From the NCBI GenBank assembly GCA_037157565.1, contig JAZHRO010000019.1, positions 60,386,501-60,450,500 of the forward strand: a stretch of 64,000 nt of DNA, given 5' to 3'. Position 1 is the stretch's first letter. Every line of letters starts with the position of its first letter. The notes beneath the pieces were generated by a model. The model did not search any database and was not told the origin of the DNA. It saw only the letters and a list, made by a program, of their open reading frames with translations. A program made the position numbers and the translations under genes. This document shows positions 45,808-57,866 of this stretch, piece after piece. The stretch is from Thalassia testudinum. Taxonomy: Eukaryota; Streptophyta; Magnoliopsida; Alismatales; Hydrocharitaceae.

Positions 45808-47671
45808 TAATGATAACATCATCATCAGTCATATCTAGCTTTAATTAGTCATATTCCATTAATAAATGCTCCTACATAACCACCAAAGGACCATAATTCA
45901 CTGCACATCATTTCTGACAGTTAAAGAGGAAACCAGGTTAAAACTATAATTTTACCATCATATCATGAATACAAAATAACCATGAGATTTTTCAGGGGTT
46001 ATTAAAGGTCAAATATGCATTTAAGTCTAATAAGTGGATCCATCTAGACAAAAATAGGTTTTCACGCATTTCAAGAATTAATAGATATCTGAAATCCTAA
46101 AAATAGATCTGCTTAATTAATTGAGATTCTAATCAGGATAAAATTCATCTAAACCCTCTAAAAATTATAGAAAAATATTCTCTAGGGTTTGACATCCTTT
46201 ATTTGACCATTTGAACCCATTTTGACCTGAAACAAGTTTCAAACAGACCATTACCCTAATTTGGATTTTTGCATAAATGATCCAGTCAAACAAAGTCAAA
46301 ACCAAAATCCAACTTCAACATTGGATTCCTTGGGTCCAAATTAGGTTTATACCAAAATTTAGGCCAAATCAGAGATCGTCTTGACCTAGTTTACATTTCA
46401 GTCCTGTCTGATTCTTTCTATTTCACAAGTGCCCCTAGCTTTTGAAATTCATGACAAATAGGCCCCTATCTTTGTAGTCACTCTTTGCAAAGTGGTCCTT
46501 CTACCATTGTCGTGGAGGAATCCTACTCCGAAGACCTTCATTTGGAAAGTTCTTGATGATTACTTGACGAAACTCTCCTAAACTTGAACTAGAGATTCCT
46601 TAAGGAATTCTCTTTCCATCTCACCCGGTCTTGGACCCCATAACCTTCCCAATCTCTCATGCGAACGCATGAGAGATTTGGGTATCTCTTGTGTGTCAAG
46701 CTTACCAAGCTTGAAAGCTTGGTTTCCAAGCTTCAAACCTCCCTCTAAAGCTATATAAAGACCCATTATGCACGCCGATCTCCCTACGCTCGTTTTTAGC
46801 TGAAAAACCCCTCTCCTTCTTCCCTTCTCTCGGGTTGAAAGACTTCACGACGTCCAGCAACTCTCTTCGACCACTCTCGACATCCGCTAGCAATACCTGT
46901 GACATATTTTCCTTCCTCTAACTCTTTTGCGTCGCGCCATACCAACGGGCACCCCAATCCTCGTCGTCATCGCCATTTCTACCCCACAGGAGTATCTTCT
47001 TCCACAACGCCAGTGACAAATTCCCCCTTTCATCCATTAGTTTAAGGTTAGTTTGGTCCCTTTTAGTGTCTAGGTCATTTCCCATATCCAAAACCTCAAA
47101 ATACTCCCTTGACCACACTTACGCCGTCATCTTCCTTCGCTCCAGCCACATCTCCGGCAAGGCATTCCCGTCACCTCACAACTCCAACCGCTTTGCCACC
47201 TACCCCACTACCCCTGCCATTTCACGCCCATCAAAACCCCTCTCATATTTCACTCCACCGCTCACCCAAATGTGCCCCCGAACAAACCCATCACGCACCT
47301 CCGTTCCCAACTCCGTCCGACCACCATGCACTTCCATCCACCATGAAACTACCATGACTGCATTCGCCGTGGTCCGGTGACCAACATAAGTGCTTCTAAT
47401 GTGGTCGTGAGGCCATTTGCGTGAGTTTCAGATATCCACCAGACCTCCTCCGCCGCCCTTGCCTTCTCCAACATTGTTCACAGGTCTCCGTCTCTCAATT
47501 CATCTAGCTGCAGGTCACACTCAACGCGGAATCCTCAACCCCAGGTCTCCAAGTCCTCAATTGAGAAGGGAAGTAGCAGCAGTTGCTCCAATCACTCGCA
47601 GTTGGTTGTTGCATTCGTGTGAAGAAACTGGAGACACAATAGTCCCACATCGTTAACTGATGGCTCGTTAG
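45808..47671 (+). repeat. LTR G: A/C-family LTR, cut by element H
   Basis: Starts TAATGATAACATCATCATC, the C LTR start with TG changed to TA, and runs parallel to the C LTR in the opposite orientation through U3 (about 45808-46460). A TATA box CTATATAAAG is at 46751-46760. It ends where H begins, so the remainder, if any, lies beyond the window. Frames at 46578-47656 are not supported as genes. Confidence 0.7.
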
Positions 47672-49313
47672 TGATGAGACCACAACTGTGGGCTAAGTAA
47701 ATGCTTAAATGCCTAATTACTAAATTAATATTTGCATATACATAGCATACTTGAATATATAAATAAATTAGTTTATAAATAAGGGCTTGCATGCATATTT
47801 ATACATTCCATTATAGTAACATGCATTTCATGCATTATTTGAGATAAATTGTATAAATAACCCAATTTGTTTCTTCCTTCTAGCAAAATGCGCAACTCCT
47901 TCCCAACTCAACGCATTGCACGCGTGCCTCTTCGCGCTCCCACCAACAGCCAGCAACGCACTCGTGCCAATCCAAGGTGATCGTGCGTCCCACAACCTCA
48001 CAACAGCAATCTCTCCAAAGTGCCCCATCGCCAAGACTGTTGGAGAGGATCTCGGCGGAAGAAAAAAACTGAGAAGCATTTAGAAAGAGGCACAACCATT
48101 CTTTGAAGGGAGGCTCTCCCATCTTCTCCACCGTGAAGGAGGCGTGCACCGTGGAACCAGCGAGCATTGTGGCGTAGGCATTCTTCACTGCCATCAACCT
48201 CCATCACCGCAGTGGTGCACGGTGACAGCGTGCATCACCACCTCCACAGCCATATCCGCAACCTATCACCATCCATGATTCATCTTCATCTTTGTCTTCT
48301 CTTTCACCTGCAGAGCAAACCACCAATCAACCCCGCGCCTGCACCGCTCCACGCGCACCAGCAGCAACCACGTGCTAGACGCGCAGTCGTGCCCTCGTGC
48401 ATGCGCCCCCTTCCACAGCTGGTCCCTTCTCTTCTTCTTCCTTTGCTTCCTTCAACCTACCTGCAACCAAACCGAAGGAACCCACCACAGCCCTGCAGCC
48501 AACGACCTCGCGACACGCCTCTTGCCAGCCACGCCCACGCATAGCTACACCCTCGCGTGAAGTAGCAGCTCCACGCGTAGCCACACCCTCGTGCGCGTGC
48601 AACAGCTCCACACGTAGCAACCACCTGCGTACGGCTACAGTCCTTGTTGCTCCTCTCCGCCGCCACCTGCCATTCAGCTGGCTGCCATTGGCCATCTCCC
48701 GCCTCACCGCCATCGTCTACGAGATCCTTTCCTCCGGTGGAACTCCTCCACCCAAGCAAACTGCTGGCGATGCCTCCTCCAATGTGCGGTGAAGAGAGAG
48801 GAAGTTTAATATGTTTTAGCGTGAATTAAAATTTACATCTTTTGCCATTGTCAACTTGATATTTGGATTATTTTATTTAGGTGAATTTGCATGGGTGCAC
48901 TTACAATTTCGTGAATTGGCTTAACTTATGTTATGCGCATCATTTAACATTGAAATTGGATTTAGATTTGCATTCAATTCAAAATTACATGATATGCCAC
49001 TACACATGCATCATCTACATATTTTTGGGAGCTTGATTTCTGATGTAGAATTTACATAAATAGTCCATAGCTTCTCATGAAATTGCAAGTTTCATTTAGA
49101 GCAGCATATTCATTGAATTAATTTCGCGAATGTATCTACGAATATGATGGCTCTCTACTCGTGAATTTATTGGATCTATTCCTTCTTGTGGATACGACCT
49201 GATCATAGTGGTCAGAAATATTTTGTGTTGATCGAGAGATATTCCACCACCTTTTGTGATACAACGACTAATTATCTTAATACTAATTTTTGAAAGTGAA
49301 ATTCTCTCTATCA
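47672..49313 (+). repeat. Element H 5' LTR
   Basis: Begins TGATGAGACCACAACTGTGG (CCACA / TGTGG hairpin) and ends CTATCA before the primer site; 1642 bp. TATAAATA at 47852-47859. A decayed tandem repeat with CACGCGTAGCCACACCCTCG (about 48530-48610) produces Arg/Ala/Pro-rich frames on both strands (48167-48829), which are not genes. Confidence 0.85.
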
Positions 49314-49315
49314 AA

Positions 49316-49333
49316 TGGCACCGTTGCCGGGGA
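49316..49333 (+). other. Element H primer-binding site
   Basis: TGGCACCGTTGCCGGGGA, the best-preserved Athila-type site in the window, two bases after the LTR. Confidence 0.9.
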
Positions 49334-50554
49334 GGAAATACACCTATTAAAATTTTCAGTGATTTTCTATCATTTTTATGCTTTTTCTGAAGCTTCTCTG
49401 AATCATTGATCTATTTCTTTTTCCTGTGCGAGGTACATCTGTTTGGAGGAAACAAACACGATGGGCGCACACGACAGAGGCGATATTCTTGGTGGACCTT
49501 GACGCCACTTAGAGGGCAACAACAGAAGCACGTGGGCCTTGATCCCACGCACATGGAGGAAGGATCGGCGACCAGAGACATATTTGCTTCTTTTAGATTT
49601 AGATTAGTTTAAATAAACCTTAGACATTTAATTTTTGTCTTGTGGACCCGTGTTGGGAATTTTTGGGAACGTGTTCCCAATGCTTTTATTGCTTATCGCT
49701 CTTGTATGCGGAGCGTATTTTTGGGAGTATGTTCCCATTTTATTTAGATTATAGGATTATTCGAATTGTTTGAAATGCATGTAGGTTAGTTAGTTAGTTA
49801 GATTAGGCTTGTTTGCTTAATATTATTAAAAAAAAAAATCAAACTTCCTGCTAGAAGCTACATATCAATAGGGCAACCATCTAGGATTGAATGAGGAGCA
49901 TCTAGTTTATCTTTACTGCATCGCATACATCCTTGCATTGAAGAAAGCTGGAGTAAGGTACGTCTTCTCTTTAGCATCAAATACCCATCATACATCTGCA
50001 TTGGACTTAAATTCAAGACCACTAAAGTGTTTGAATCGAATTAATTCAGTGGTCCCTTTAAAAATTGAGATTGCGAAGAGGTTTGACCTTAAAATTTGTG
50101 ACTTAAAATTGTGTGCAAAAGGATCTTGTTTGCGACATTTCATAACTCAAAACGCGAACGAAAATTGCACACCTTAGACATTGTGCACATCACACATAAG
50201 GTCACTAGATAAATTTCTACCTCTCCTCTTTTGCACCACAAGGGAAGTTAGTCAAAAATCAATAAGCCTATCCACCAAGTTACTTTGGTTCCTCGTATGT
50301 GGGCTCGATTCGAGACTTCCATCCCTTACAAGTAGGTTGTAGGCACCAATGAAGGTCGGCCTAGGAAACGTAATTCTTGAAAAACTTGTTTGGCTACCAA
50401 TTGAACATTTAATTTTAAGACCTAGAATCTACTAAAAATAGATCCCACTATATTTGTATTTTTTTTGACAGCAATAGAACTCTCTAGGAAGTTTTTGCTT
50501 GTGTTCTGATTTCTTTTAAATCCTAAGAGAGTTTAACCTGTTTAATTGAAAGAA
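49334..50554 (+). other. Element H leader, non-coding
   Basis: AT-rich leader. Includes a short TTAG repeat (about 49788-49805). Small frames at 49406-49612 and 49887-50177 show no motif and poor composition. Nothing else seen. Confidence 0.5.
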
Positions 50555-51178
50555 ATGGACTATCCTTTCTCCTATCATTTTAACCAGGATCCCATGCCCC
50601 GAGCGTATCCATCCTTTGATGAGTACATTGACAATTCATGGGATCATTCATATTCCTATCCTAGGAGTACTAGCCCGATAGTTCCTACTTTTGAGTAGAG
50701 ACTAGGAGCGGGATTTTCCAACCCTAGAATCCCCACTACTATGCAAACACCCAACTCTCCCACCCTTCATGATTTTCCTTATCGAGGTTGGACAAATACC
50801 CCTAGGCAACCAGAGCCTGAGATTGACTATCCTCCCTAATCTAGTAGTAGTAGCCTCTCCTCTTTTATTATAGAAATGCAAAAACAACAAAAAGAAATGA
50901 TGGAGTCTATGGGAGAGATGTTGAGGAATAGTCAACAGTTAAACAAAGAAATTAGACAGCTTAGCAACTCTCTTACTAGTGATTCTGATCCTTACCCGTA
51001 TAACTATGATCATGAAAATAATTCTGAGGAAACCAATGGCAATAGGGATCCCCTTTTTAGTAGCTATCACTTAGACTCTCCCCATAAGACACAGCCACTA
51101 GAGGAGAATGATCCTACTGATTATCCACCCAGGCTATATTGGAGTCAAAAGAAAGGGAAGATGGTACCTCTTGAGGAC
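50555..51178 (+). pseudogene. Element H N-terminal protein, Tyr/Pro/Ser-rich, cut by J
   Basis: ATG at 50555 opens a frame (MDYPFSYHFNQDP) that continues past a TAG (about 50696) and a TAA (about 50837) in the same frame into the open part 50876-51178. The start is rich in Tyr, Pro, Ser and Asp; a KQQKEMMESMGEMLRNSQQL stretch looks like a short coiled coil; then it becomes acidic. No gag or zinc motif. The frame ends at the J insertion after KMVPLED. J encodes a similar Tyr/Asn/Ser-rich start, so this is a shared protein type of unknown function. Confidence 0.55.
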
Positions 51179-52934
51179 TGTTGAACGGTTTTTCGCGAAT
51201 CGCTACGTTTATGTGTTTGGTTTTGGAAAAGCTGTCGTTGTAGTTCGAAAGCGAAGAATTCATGTTCAACAAATAAAATTTATATCGAAATGAAAATTCC
51301 GGGTCGAACACAGGGAAGCGGACGTTTGATTTAAAAACTTTGCGTTTCTTTTTATTTGTCACGAAGTAATTCAATTTAAACTATCTAATTATTTACAATT
51401 AATAAAATAGAGAGAGAGGGTAAGAGAGAGAGTATTACACATGGAAATCAAAATGAGATGTAGAATAAACAAAGAATTTATCATAGAAGAGACTGTTCAT
51501 TACAATTAGAAGGCATAAAACAATTACACTAGAAAGAGAAAAATTTACTCTAGAAAGCATTAAAAGAATGGAGGGAAAAATGTCCTCCTCGATGGTCGCT
51601 TGGAGGACGAGTAAATTAATCTAGAAAGCAGTAAAAAGAATAGGGAGAGAGAAATCCTCCTCGACGGTTGCTTGGAGGACGAGCCGGACGGGACGATGCC
51701 TGGATGAAGGAGAACGAAGTAGGACGAAGGAGGATGAAGCAGAGGAACGGGAACGAAGCAGCACGACGTCGTCGTCGCGGGATCCACTTCCGAAGGGGAA
51801 TGAAAATTGGACTTTATCTCGCGAGAAGCATCCCAGGTGTGGGACGAGCTTCTCTTGAACTTTGGAGGGGTAGAGAGGAGAAAGAAGGGATGAAAATTTC
51901 GTATGGAGGGGGTCTCCTTTTATAGTTGCAAGGAGTGGGGGCAAAATGGACATTACAACTTCAAAATAATAAAAGAGGGGTCTTTAGTGACGGATAAATC
52001 CGTCACTAAAGCCCTCAACGTGGGCGTTGTGGCCGACTCGCGCGCGCCTCCTAGCCTGCTCGCGCGCTCAATGGCTTGCGCACGTTCGCCGCTTTTCAGC
52101 CGTCCGATCGCGAGATCGGACGGCTTAAGATGCGTCCGCGCCCGCTGCGTTGCGCGCCTGCCCGCGCGTCTGATTGCGCGTCGAATCGTGCGTTGACGCT
52201 ATCGGGCGCGCGCGGCCGTCCGATCTCCATCTGACGCTCCACCCGCGCCCAATCGCCGCGCCTTCCAGCCCCTCTGCACGGCTCGAACCCGCGCCCTACG
52301 CTCGCGAAAGCACGCTCGACCACTGCGCTATGGGGCGCGGATGGTCGAGCAGACGCTTTTAAACGCGAGCGCCCACAGCCGTTGGATTAAGATCCAATGG
52401 CAGAGAGCGATCGGGAGCGGGGCCTTCACAAGATGCAAGCGGTCGTTTGGGCGGCTGAGATGGCGCCACGTGGCGCTATCTTGGCCGTCCATTTTCTGGA
52501 AGTTGTAGATGGTGCCACAGATGTCGGATTGACTCGATTTTTGTGTCGTTGGGTTGCGATCGTCGATCCGAATTCATCCGTGCAGTCAGATTTATCATCT
52601 GAAGTGTGGATTTACACCATCCTAGCCCTTGATCTTCTGGGGTTCCCAGGTCACTATCTGATGCTACGGATGCCTGATTAGGGCGATCTTGGAGTCGTTG
52701 AACTCCAATCGTCGCCCTGATCACATCCATACGGTTGGATCTTTGATCTGAGGTCTCGATAAAATGTTTGCCCTGTCCAAGAACATAAAAGGAGACAATT
52801 AACCTCCATTTTATTCAAACTACTCTAAATGCAAGATGATGCATGTTATGCAATATTTATATCATGAAATGCAATCCTATGCTTAAGAACATGCATAAAT
52901 AGACATTTTAAGTAGTGTAAATGTGTTTACATCA
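51179..52934 (-). repeat. Element J 3' LTR
   Basis: Minus TGATGTAAACACATTTACA (TGTAAA / TTTACA hairpin) at 52934 down to TTCAACA at 51179; 1756 bp. A strongly GC- and CpG-rich core (about 52010-52480) contains a 12-bp-arm hairpin (52098-52125) and a tRNA-like segment. Low-complexity frames at 51560-52362 come from this core and a GA-rich part. Confidence 0.85.
52270..52345 (-). other. Decayed tRNA-like sequence in LTR of J
   Basis: Minus strand carries TAGCGCAGTGG, matching the pol III A box of tRNA genes, and about 40 bases later GGTTCGAGCC, matching the B box. Between them a 5-bp anticodon-like stem with a 6-base loop can be drawn, and a D-like stem GCGC/GCGT. Loops are one base short and the acceptor stem is not closed, so not a working tRNA gene. 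It could be a SINE head or a captured tRNA piece. Confidence 0.4.
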
Positions 52935-54157
52935 TACCCCCATGCCTATCTTTTGCTAGTCCCTAGCAAAAACTATAAGCTATTTATAAAAGAATTAGGT
53001 TGGATTATTTAGACTTGAGTTATTTTTCAATCATTAAGAAATTGTCTACTTATGAACTGAACTTTCAAAGACACAACAGTGCTCGAGTATCAGCCAAAGT
53101 GCAGACCGCCTCAAGCCCTCGCCTTATTAAAAGAAAATTTTCTTTTTCTCTTTTTCTCTTTTCTAATAATTTTTTTTTGAATTTTCAAATTTTCAGGTTT
53201 AAGAGTGGCTTTCTACGGCCATTCAACTCACCCAAAATTTGATGAGAACCCTAAGCTTTAAGCATCTTATTGTGATTGTGATAGACTCGTTGGCCGGCAA
53301 TTAAAACGAACTTCGGATTTCTACGCCTCTAGTGAACTCAAAAAGACTTCTGCCTAAAGGTGTATCTTTACAACCGGTAGCTTTCTCCCTACTTTTATTT
53401 TTTTTTTTTTTACGGGGTCAACACAAGGGTGAATCCAGTGTATATCTCCCCGGTTTATTCTACTTCTCTGCTTCTTCCTAAGTGTTTTGGGAATTTTTTT
53501 AGTGCATTTACTATGCTGGGTTCTGGACAACCGGTCGATGAGCTGTTACCACCGACAACTTGCCAGCCATACTCATGTGGCGAAGTGTGGCTTATTTCTT
53601 TTTGTTCTTTTCTCCTTTTCTTTTTGATTTTCTTTTTTTTAAATAGGTGGCTTCCCTGGTCTAAGATTTACCTAAGGGCAGGAAAAAGAGAAAGGTCCAG
53701 TGACTGGGTTCTGGACAACCTACCTATGGGCTGTTACCCACGATAACTTTCTAGCCATATCACCCTAGAAGGTTCATTAGCTACCCAATTTCCGTTAAAA
53801 TCGTCGAACAACAAGTCAGTGCAAAGAAAGTGTGTAGATGCTTAAGACTCAAAATTCCCTCAAATCAGAGGGCGGGTTGATAAGTCGTGTACTTATCACC
53901 CAAACTTATTTACTCCAATTACGAAAGAATTAAGATGGCGAGGACTCGAAAGACAAATCCGCATTTTAGTGGATACACAGGCTGATTAAGTCCAAAGTCC
54001 TGAAGGGTCTTTGTGTTCTAATCATAATGTAGTATTTCCTAAGATTGAAAATTTTCTTAAACCCAAATTCTCTTTCCTAATTCCGATTTTTTTTTTTTAA
54101 ACAAATCTACGGAGCTGACGAATGAATTCAGAGATGAATATCCACCCCCATGCCTAT
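52935..54157 (-). other. Element J 3' untranslated region
   Basis: A PPT (minus GGCATGGGGGTA) touches the LTR and is preceded by a perfect 9-bp hairpin (TTTTGCTAG 52951-52959, CTAGCAAAA 52963-52971). A second module, TAGGCATGGGGGTGG with hairpin CAATG/CATTG, is at 54142-54177. Between them a roughly 60-bp unit starting GGGTTCTGGACAACC occurs twice (53518-53580 and 53704-53766). T-rich runs elsewhere. No gene. Confidence 0.65.
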
Positions 54158-55117
54158 CTAATGCAATGTCCTCATTGTATTAAAAAGACAAAATAGAGTG
54201 GAAAAGCGTAGAAAGCACCTGAATTGCGTGAATGTCAGGTCCGCTCTGAGATGAAAACTAAGAAAAACTGTATATGTGCTGAGTTTAGTGCCTTCAGCTA
54301 GGCACACTATACAAGGAAAAGAAATGAAGAATTCACAAGTGCAGGTCAGAATTAGAATGAACAGAAGAATCCTCTGACCTGTCAGCAGAGGTTCAAAAAT
54401 GTGGACCAGATTGTGGTGCAGGCCCACACCCCATAATCTAGAATATCTTAGGTTCTGGATAAAAATTACCCAAAACCTAAAATCAGAATGTAAGCGGGGT
54501 CAAGCCTGCGATTTATGAGGATGCAACCCAAGACCAAAAAGTCGGGTTACAGAGAATTGAAGCTCAAAAGGATAATCGTTGAATGTGTGCTTGAGTTGAA
54601 CATCCTCGAAACAAATGTCCTAAGGGTTCTGATTTGATGATTTAAGCTTAAAAGGAACCCTTCGACTCAATCTTCTATTTCCTCCAGAATTAACTTCCCA
54701 AATTAGAACTTCCTAGCTCCTATCCTCCTCATTCAGCATATCAGATTCCAGGACCTCTTGTATATTCATCACCTCGTCTGAAATCTCCAAGTCTAAATGG
54801 TGTGGCAGAACCAAAATTGACTTGGGTCTAATTATCTCAGAATTAGAATCATCAATAAGCTCAACAGGGTGTAACTGATAATCAGGGCATTGAATTGATT
54901 CCTCCAGAAAATGCAATTCTGGATCCGTAATGTGTGCCCTAATAAGATCAGTGTCCTCAGTTATTGGGCTATCAAATGATCTATCAGATTCCTCAGGCCC
55001 AATCGTCTCATAGAAATCGTGTTCAGAAAACTCGCGTGAGACTTCGCAACTTGAATCTTCACCATCAGGATCCATATCAATATATGTCCCAAAATCATTT
55101 GTCACTTTCTGTTCCAA
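54158..55117 (-). pseudogene. Element J acidic protein with hydrophobic C-terminus
   Basis: 55117-54713 is open and very rich in Glu, Asp and Ser. In the same frame, after stops in 54712-54428, an open part starts GLHHNLVHIFEPLL and runs into a hydrophobic stretch (RILLFILILTC..., about 20 residues) that could be a membrane segment, then AEGTKLST. GLHH and the (A/T)EG(T/I)K end are also in C. The function is unknown; an env-like relic is possible but not shown. Confidence 0.5.
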
Positions 55118-55635
55118 GGAGACATACGTTTCCTCGTAACCCGGCTTAGGGATCTCAGGTGAAGAAATCAGATCATCCTTAATTGGTTGTTTTAATTCAA
55201 TCTGGTCAGCTCATAACACGTGTCCCCCCCAACAGGTGCCTGAGCGGGTTCTGTCATTGGCTTTCCTGAAGAGGGTTCATCCTGAGAATTATTCCAAGAT
55301 TGAATCAAAGCAACCACGAATCTCATCCTCAATTTCGCTAATTTCCCGAGTAGAAACTCACCTGGGTTCTTATCCTTAACATTCTAGAGCCAATCCAACA
55401 AAGACTTGTTTAAATCATCAATCATTTCAATTAGGGGCTCCAATCTCTCAATGCAAGGTATTGGCTGAACTTCTAAAGATTGAATGATATTCCTCAAGTT
55501 AGCCAGAACCTTATCTTGAACCTGGTTAACCTAAACCAAATGAGTTGGTTTAGGGTTGGGCGTGTTTGACATCAATGCAGAGGAATTAACGAATTGAGAT
55601 TCATTATACCCTTACTGATAATAGGTCATTTCAGA
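55118..55635 (-). other. Decayed coding middle of element J
   Basis: Between the two readable frames. Composition is like the flanking coding parts but every frame is interrupted. Probably the degraded centre of one ancestral protein. Confidence 0.4.
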
Positions 55636-55998
55636 TTATTGAAAAGATGGTGATGACCTAAAGGCAGTGAAATCAGAGGATAGGTAAGGATCGGTGTATC
55701 CTTCTTGATTGTAGATCGTATTAGGTTGTGCATGAAAGGAAGACGATCTATAATCGATGTAGCTCTGAGAAGGATAGAAATCAGAATTAAAGTGTTCAGG
55801 GTTAGACCCTAAACACGGGGGTCTGGAATTGTATCCCCAATCCGAATTATCCCAATTAACTGATGGTTGATTACAATACGAGTTAGGATAATCTTCATGT
55901 TGAGGATAATTCACAATAGGAGGGAAAGAGCGAGAATGCGTGAAATATGTGGAAGGATTCATGAGACACGGGAGGAAGAAAGGCGCCCTGCAATACAA
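55636..55998 (-). pseudogene. Element J N-terminal protein, Tyr/Ser/Asn-rich
   Basis: 120 codons with MNPSTYFTHSRSFPP, NYPQHEDYPNSYCNQ and repeated Tyr-Asp/Ser pairs. It resembles the N-terminal frame of H in composition and place, and lies in another frame than the acidic part, so a shift has occurred. No recognised domain. Confidence 0.5.
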
Positions 55999-57170
55999 AC
56001 AATTAAACCTATCCTTAAATGGGTTAGCCTACAGACCTACAGACTCCCAAAACCCATCTTGAGATAAAGGAACGATTTGATGTACTTCTGTCTGTTCAAT
56101 CCAACCAGTTAGAAGGAGGGACTGGGGAGAAGGTTCTTCCTTCGGCTTGCGCCTCCGGTTCCTAGTGTACCCCCCAGCCGCGATCGTTTGACTCTGCTCC
56201 CCTAGCTAGACATCAGATTGAACAGTAAAAATAGACTAATCGAAAATAATCTCGTTCTGAGTTCTGAAGAGCGAGTCCAATCCTTAAGGCCAACGTCTAC
56301 TCTCTTTTATTTAGGGCTAGGTTTGAATGTGCTTTGGAATGTGATGGGCCCTTTAAATGGGTTGTGCCCTTAATGATTGATTGATTTGTGTGTGCGTGCA
56401 CAACCAGTGGTTTTCAAGCAAGATTATTTTTGATGTGGTGAATTTTAAGGTTTAAATCTTGCTTAGTAGCTTTTAGGATTTAACTTTAGGTATTTTCAAA
56501 CAAGTTTCATTGGCACACCAAGTTTTACAAGCACGGGTGAAGATGTTTTCCTTTGAAGCTTGAAAGAATGTGGAGTGCTTGGTAAATCCCTAAGAGTTGA
56601 ACCTAATTGGCGGCTACTTGATGAGTTGATTTTAATTGAAGTGGTGCGGCCCAAACAACTCAAACAACTGGCCACTAATACACCACTAAGTTAGGCACAC
56701 AAAGATGGTTAACCTAGAATGATTTCTACTCTTTTATGTGTTGCTTTATGTGTACCGGTTCCACAGATCAGAACCCTGTTGAGTAGAAACAAATCAATTA
56801 GGTTAAGTGCCTTGAATGTGGGTGTACGTTGTGTGTTTGTTGAAAATTACCCCACAGAATTATCTTTTTATTTTTTATTTTTATGAATGAGGGTGGAATG
56901 AATGTGAATGAAAATCCAAACAACCAAACTATTCTTAGGATTTATGCAAACACCTAGGTTAATTGGGATTTGGATTTAATGTGGCGAATGGAATCTATAG
57001 AGGGGGAAAGAATGGGGGAGCACTTACAGTTGTCTTCAACTGCACTTTACTCCAATCTACCGCTTGTTGATTCCTTGATGGAGGTCTCTGCAAAACAATA
57101 GACACAAGAGAAAGCTAGTTAGAAAATAAATAAAGTGCAAGAAATGCGAAGAAAAGATCGGAAATCGTTG
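55999..57170 (-). other. Element J 5' leader
   Basis: Non-coding stretch between primer site and the first frame. Mostly AT-rich with a few GC-richer blocks (56100-56300). I could not recognise the A/C leader block in it. Confidence 0.5.
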
Positions 57171-57190
57171 CCTCCTCGGCAACGACGCCA
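57171..57190 (-). other. Element J primer-binding site
   Basis: Minus TGGCGTCGTTGCCGAGGAGG, three bases after the LTR end, same Athila-type family with C-to-T and G-to-A changes. Confidence 0.8.
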
Positions 57191-57193
57191 AAA

Positions 57194-57866
57194 TGTTGAA
57201 CGGTTTTTCGCGAATCGCTACGCTTACGTGTTTGGTTTTGGAAAACCTGTCATTGTAGTTCGAAAGCGAAGAATTCATGTTCAAAAAATAAAATTTATAC
57301 CGAAATGAAAATTCCGGGTCGAACACAGGGAGGCGGACGTTTGATTTAAAACTTCGCGTTTCTTTTTATTTGTCACGAAGTAATTCAATTTAAACTATCT
57401 AATTATTTACAATTAATAAAAGAGAGAGAGAGGGTAAGAGAGAGAGAGAGTATTACACATGGAAATCAAAATGAGATGTAGAATAAATAAAGAATTTATC
57501 ATAGAAGAGACTGTTCATTACAATTAGAAGGCATAAAACAATTACACTAGAAAGCGATAAATTTACTCTAGAAAGTATTAAAAGAATGGAGGGAGAAATG
57601 TCCTCATCGATGGTCGTTTGGAGGATGAGTAGATTAATCTAGAAAGCAGTAAATCTATACTAGAAAGCAGTAAAAAGAATAGGGAGAGAGAAATCCTCCT
57701 CGACGGTTGCTTGGAGGACGAGCCGGATGGGACGATGCTTAGACGAAGGAGAACGAAGCAGGACGAAGGAGGACGAAGCAGAAGAACGGGAACGAAGTAG
57801 CACACCGTCGTCGTCGCGGGATCCACTTCCGAAGGGGAACGAAAATTGGACTTTATCTCGCCATTC
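57194..57866 (-). repeat. Element J 5' LTR, partial
   Basis: Matches 51179 to about 51810 of the other LTR closely, with an extra piece near 57640-57660, then stops at CTTTATCTCGC. The promoter half is missing. Confidence 0.85.

Larger units (their letters stand above)
51179..57866 (-). mobile_element. Element J: non-autonomous Athila-type element inserted in H
   Basis: Minus strand: partial 5' LTR 57866-57194, primer site 57190-57171, leader, Tyr/Ser-rich and acidic frames, 3' UTR with PPT modules, 3' LTR 52934-51179. It separates the two coding parts of H. The U3 portion of the 5' LTR is missing and H resumes abruptly at 57867, so a deletion removed about 1.1 kb of LTR plus unknown H sequence; no target duplication survives. 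No pol. Confidence 0.8.

Noticed and set aside
48167..48829. Several overlapping frames on both strands, up to 131 codons
   Set aside because: Inside the H LTR, produced by a decayed GC-rich tandem repeat, and recurring in the 3' LTR copy at 61214-61604.
52270..52345. Functional tRNA gene
   Set aside because: Acceptor stem does not close and both the anticodon and T loops are one base short.
54158..54427. Env gene of element J
   Set aside because: Only one possible membrane segment and a short GLHH motif; no signal peptide or envelope motif can be supported.
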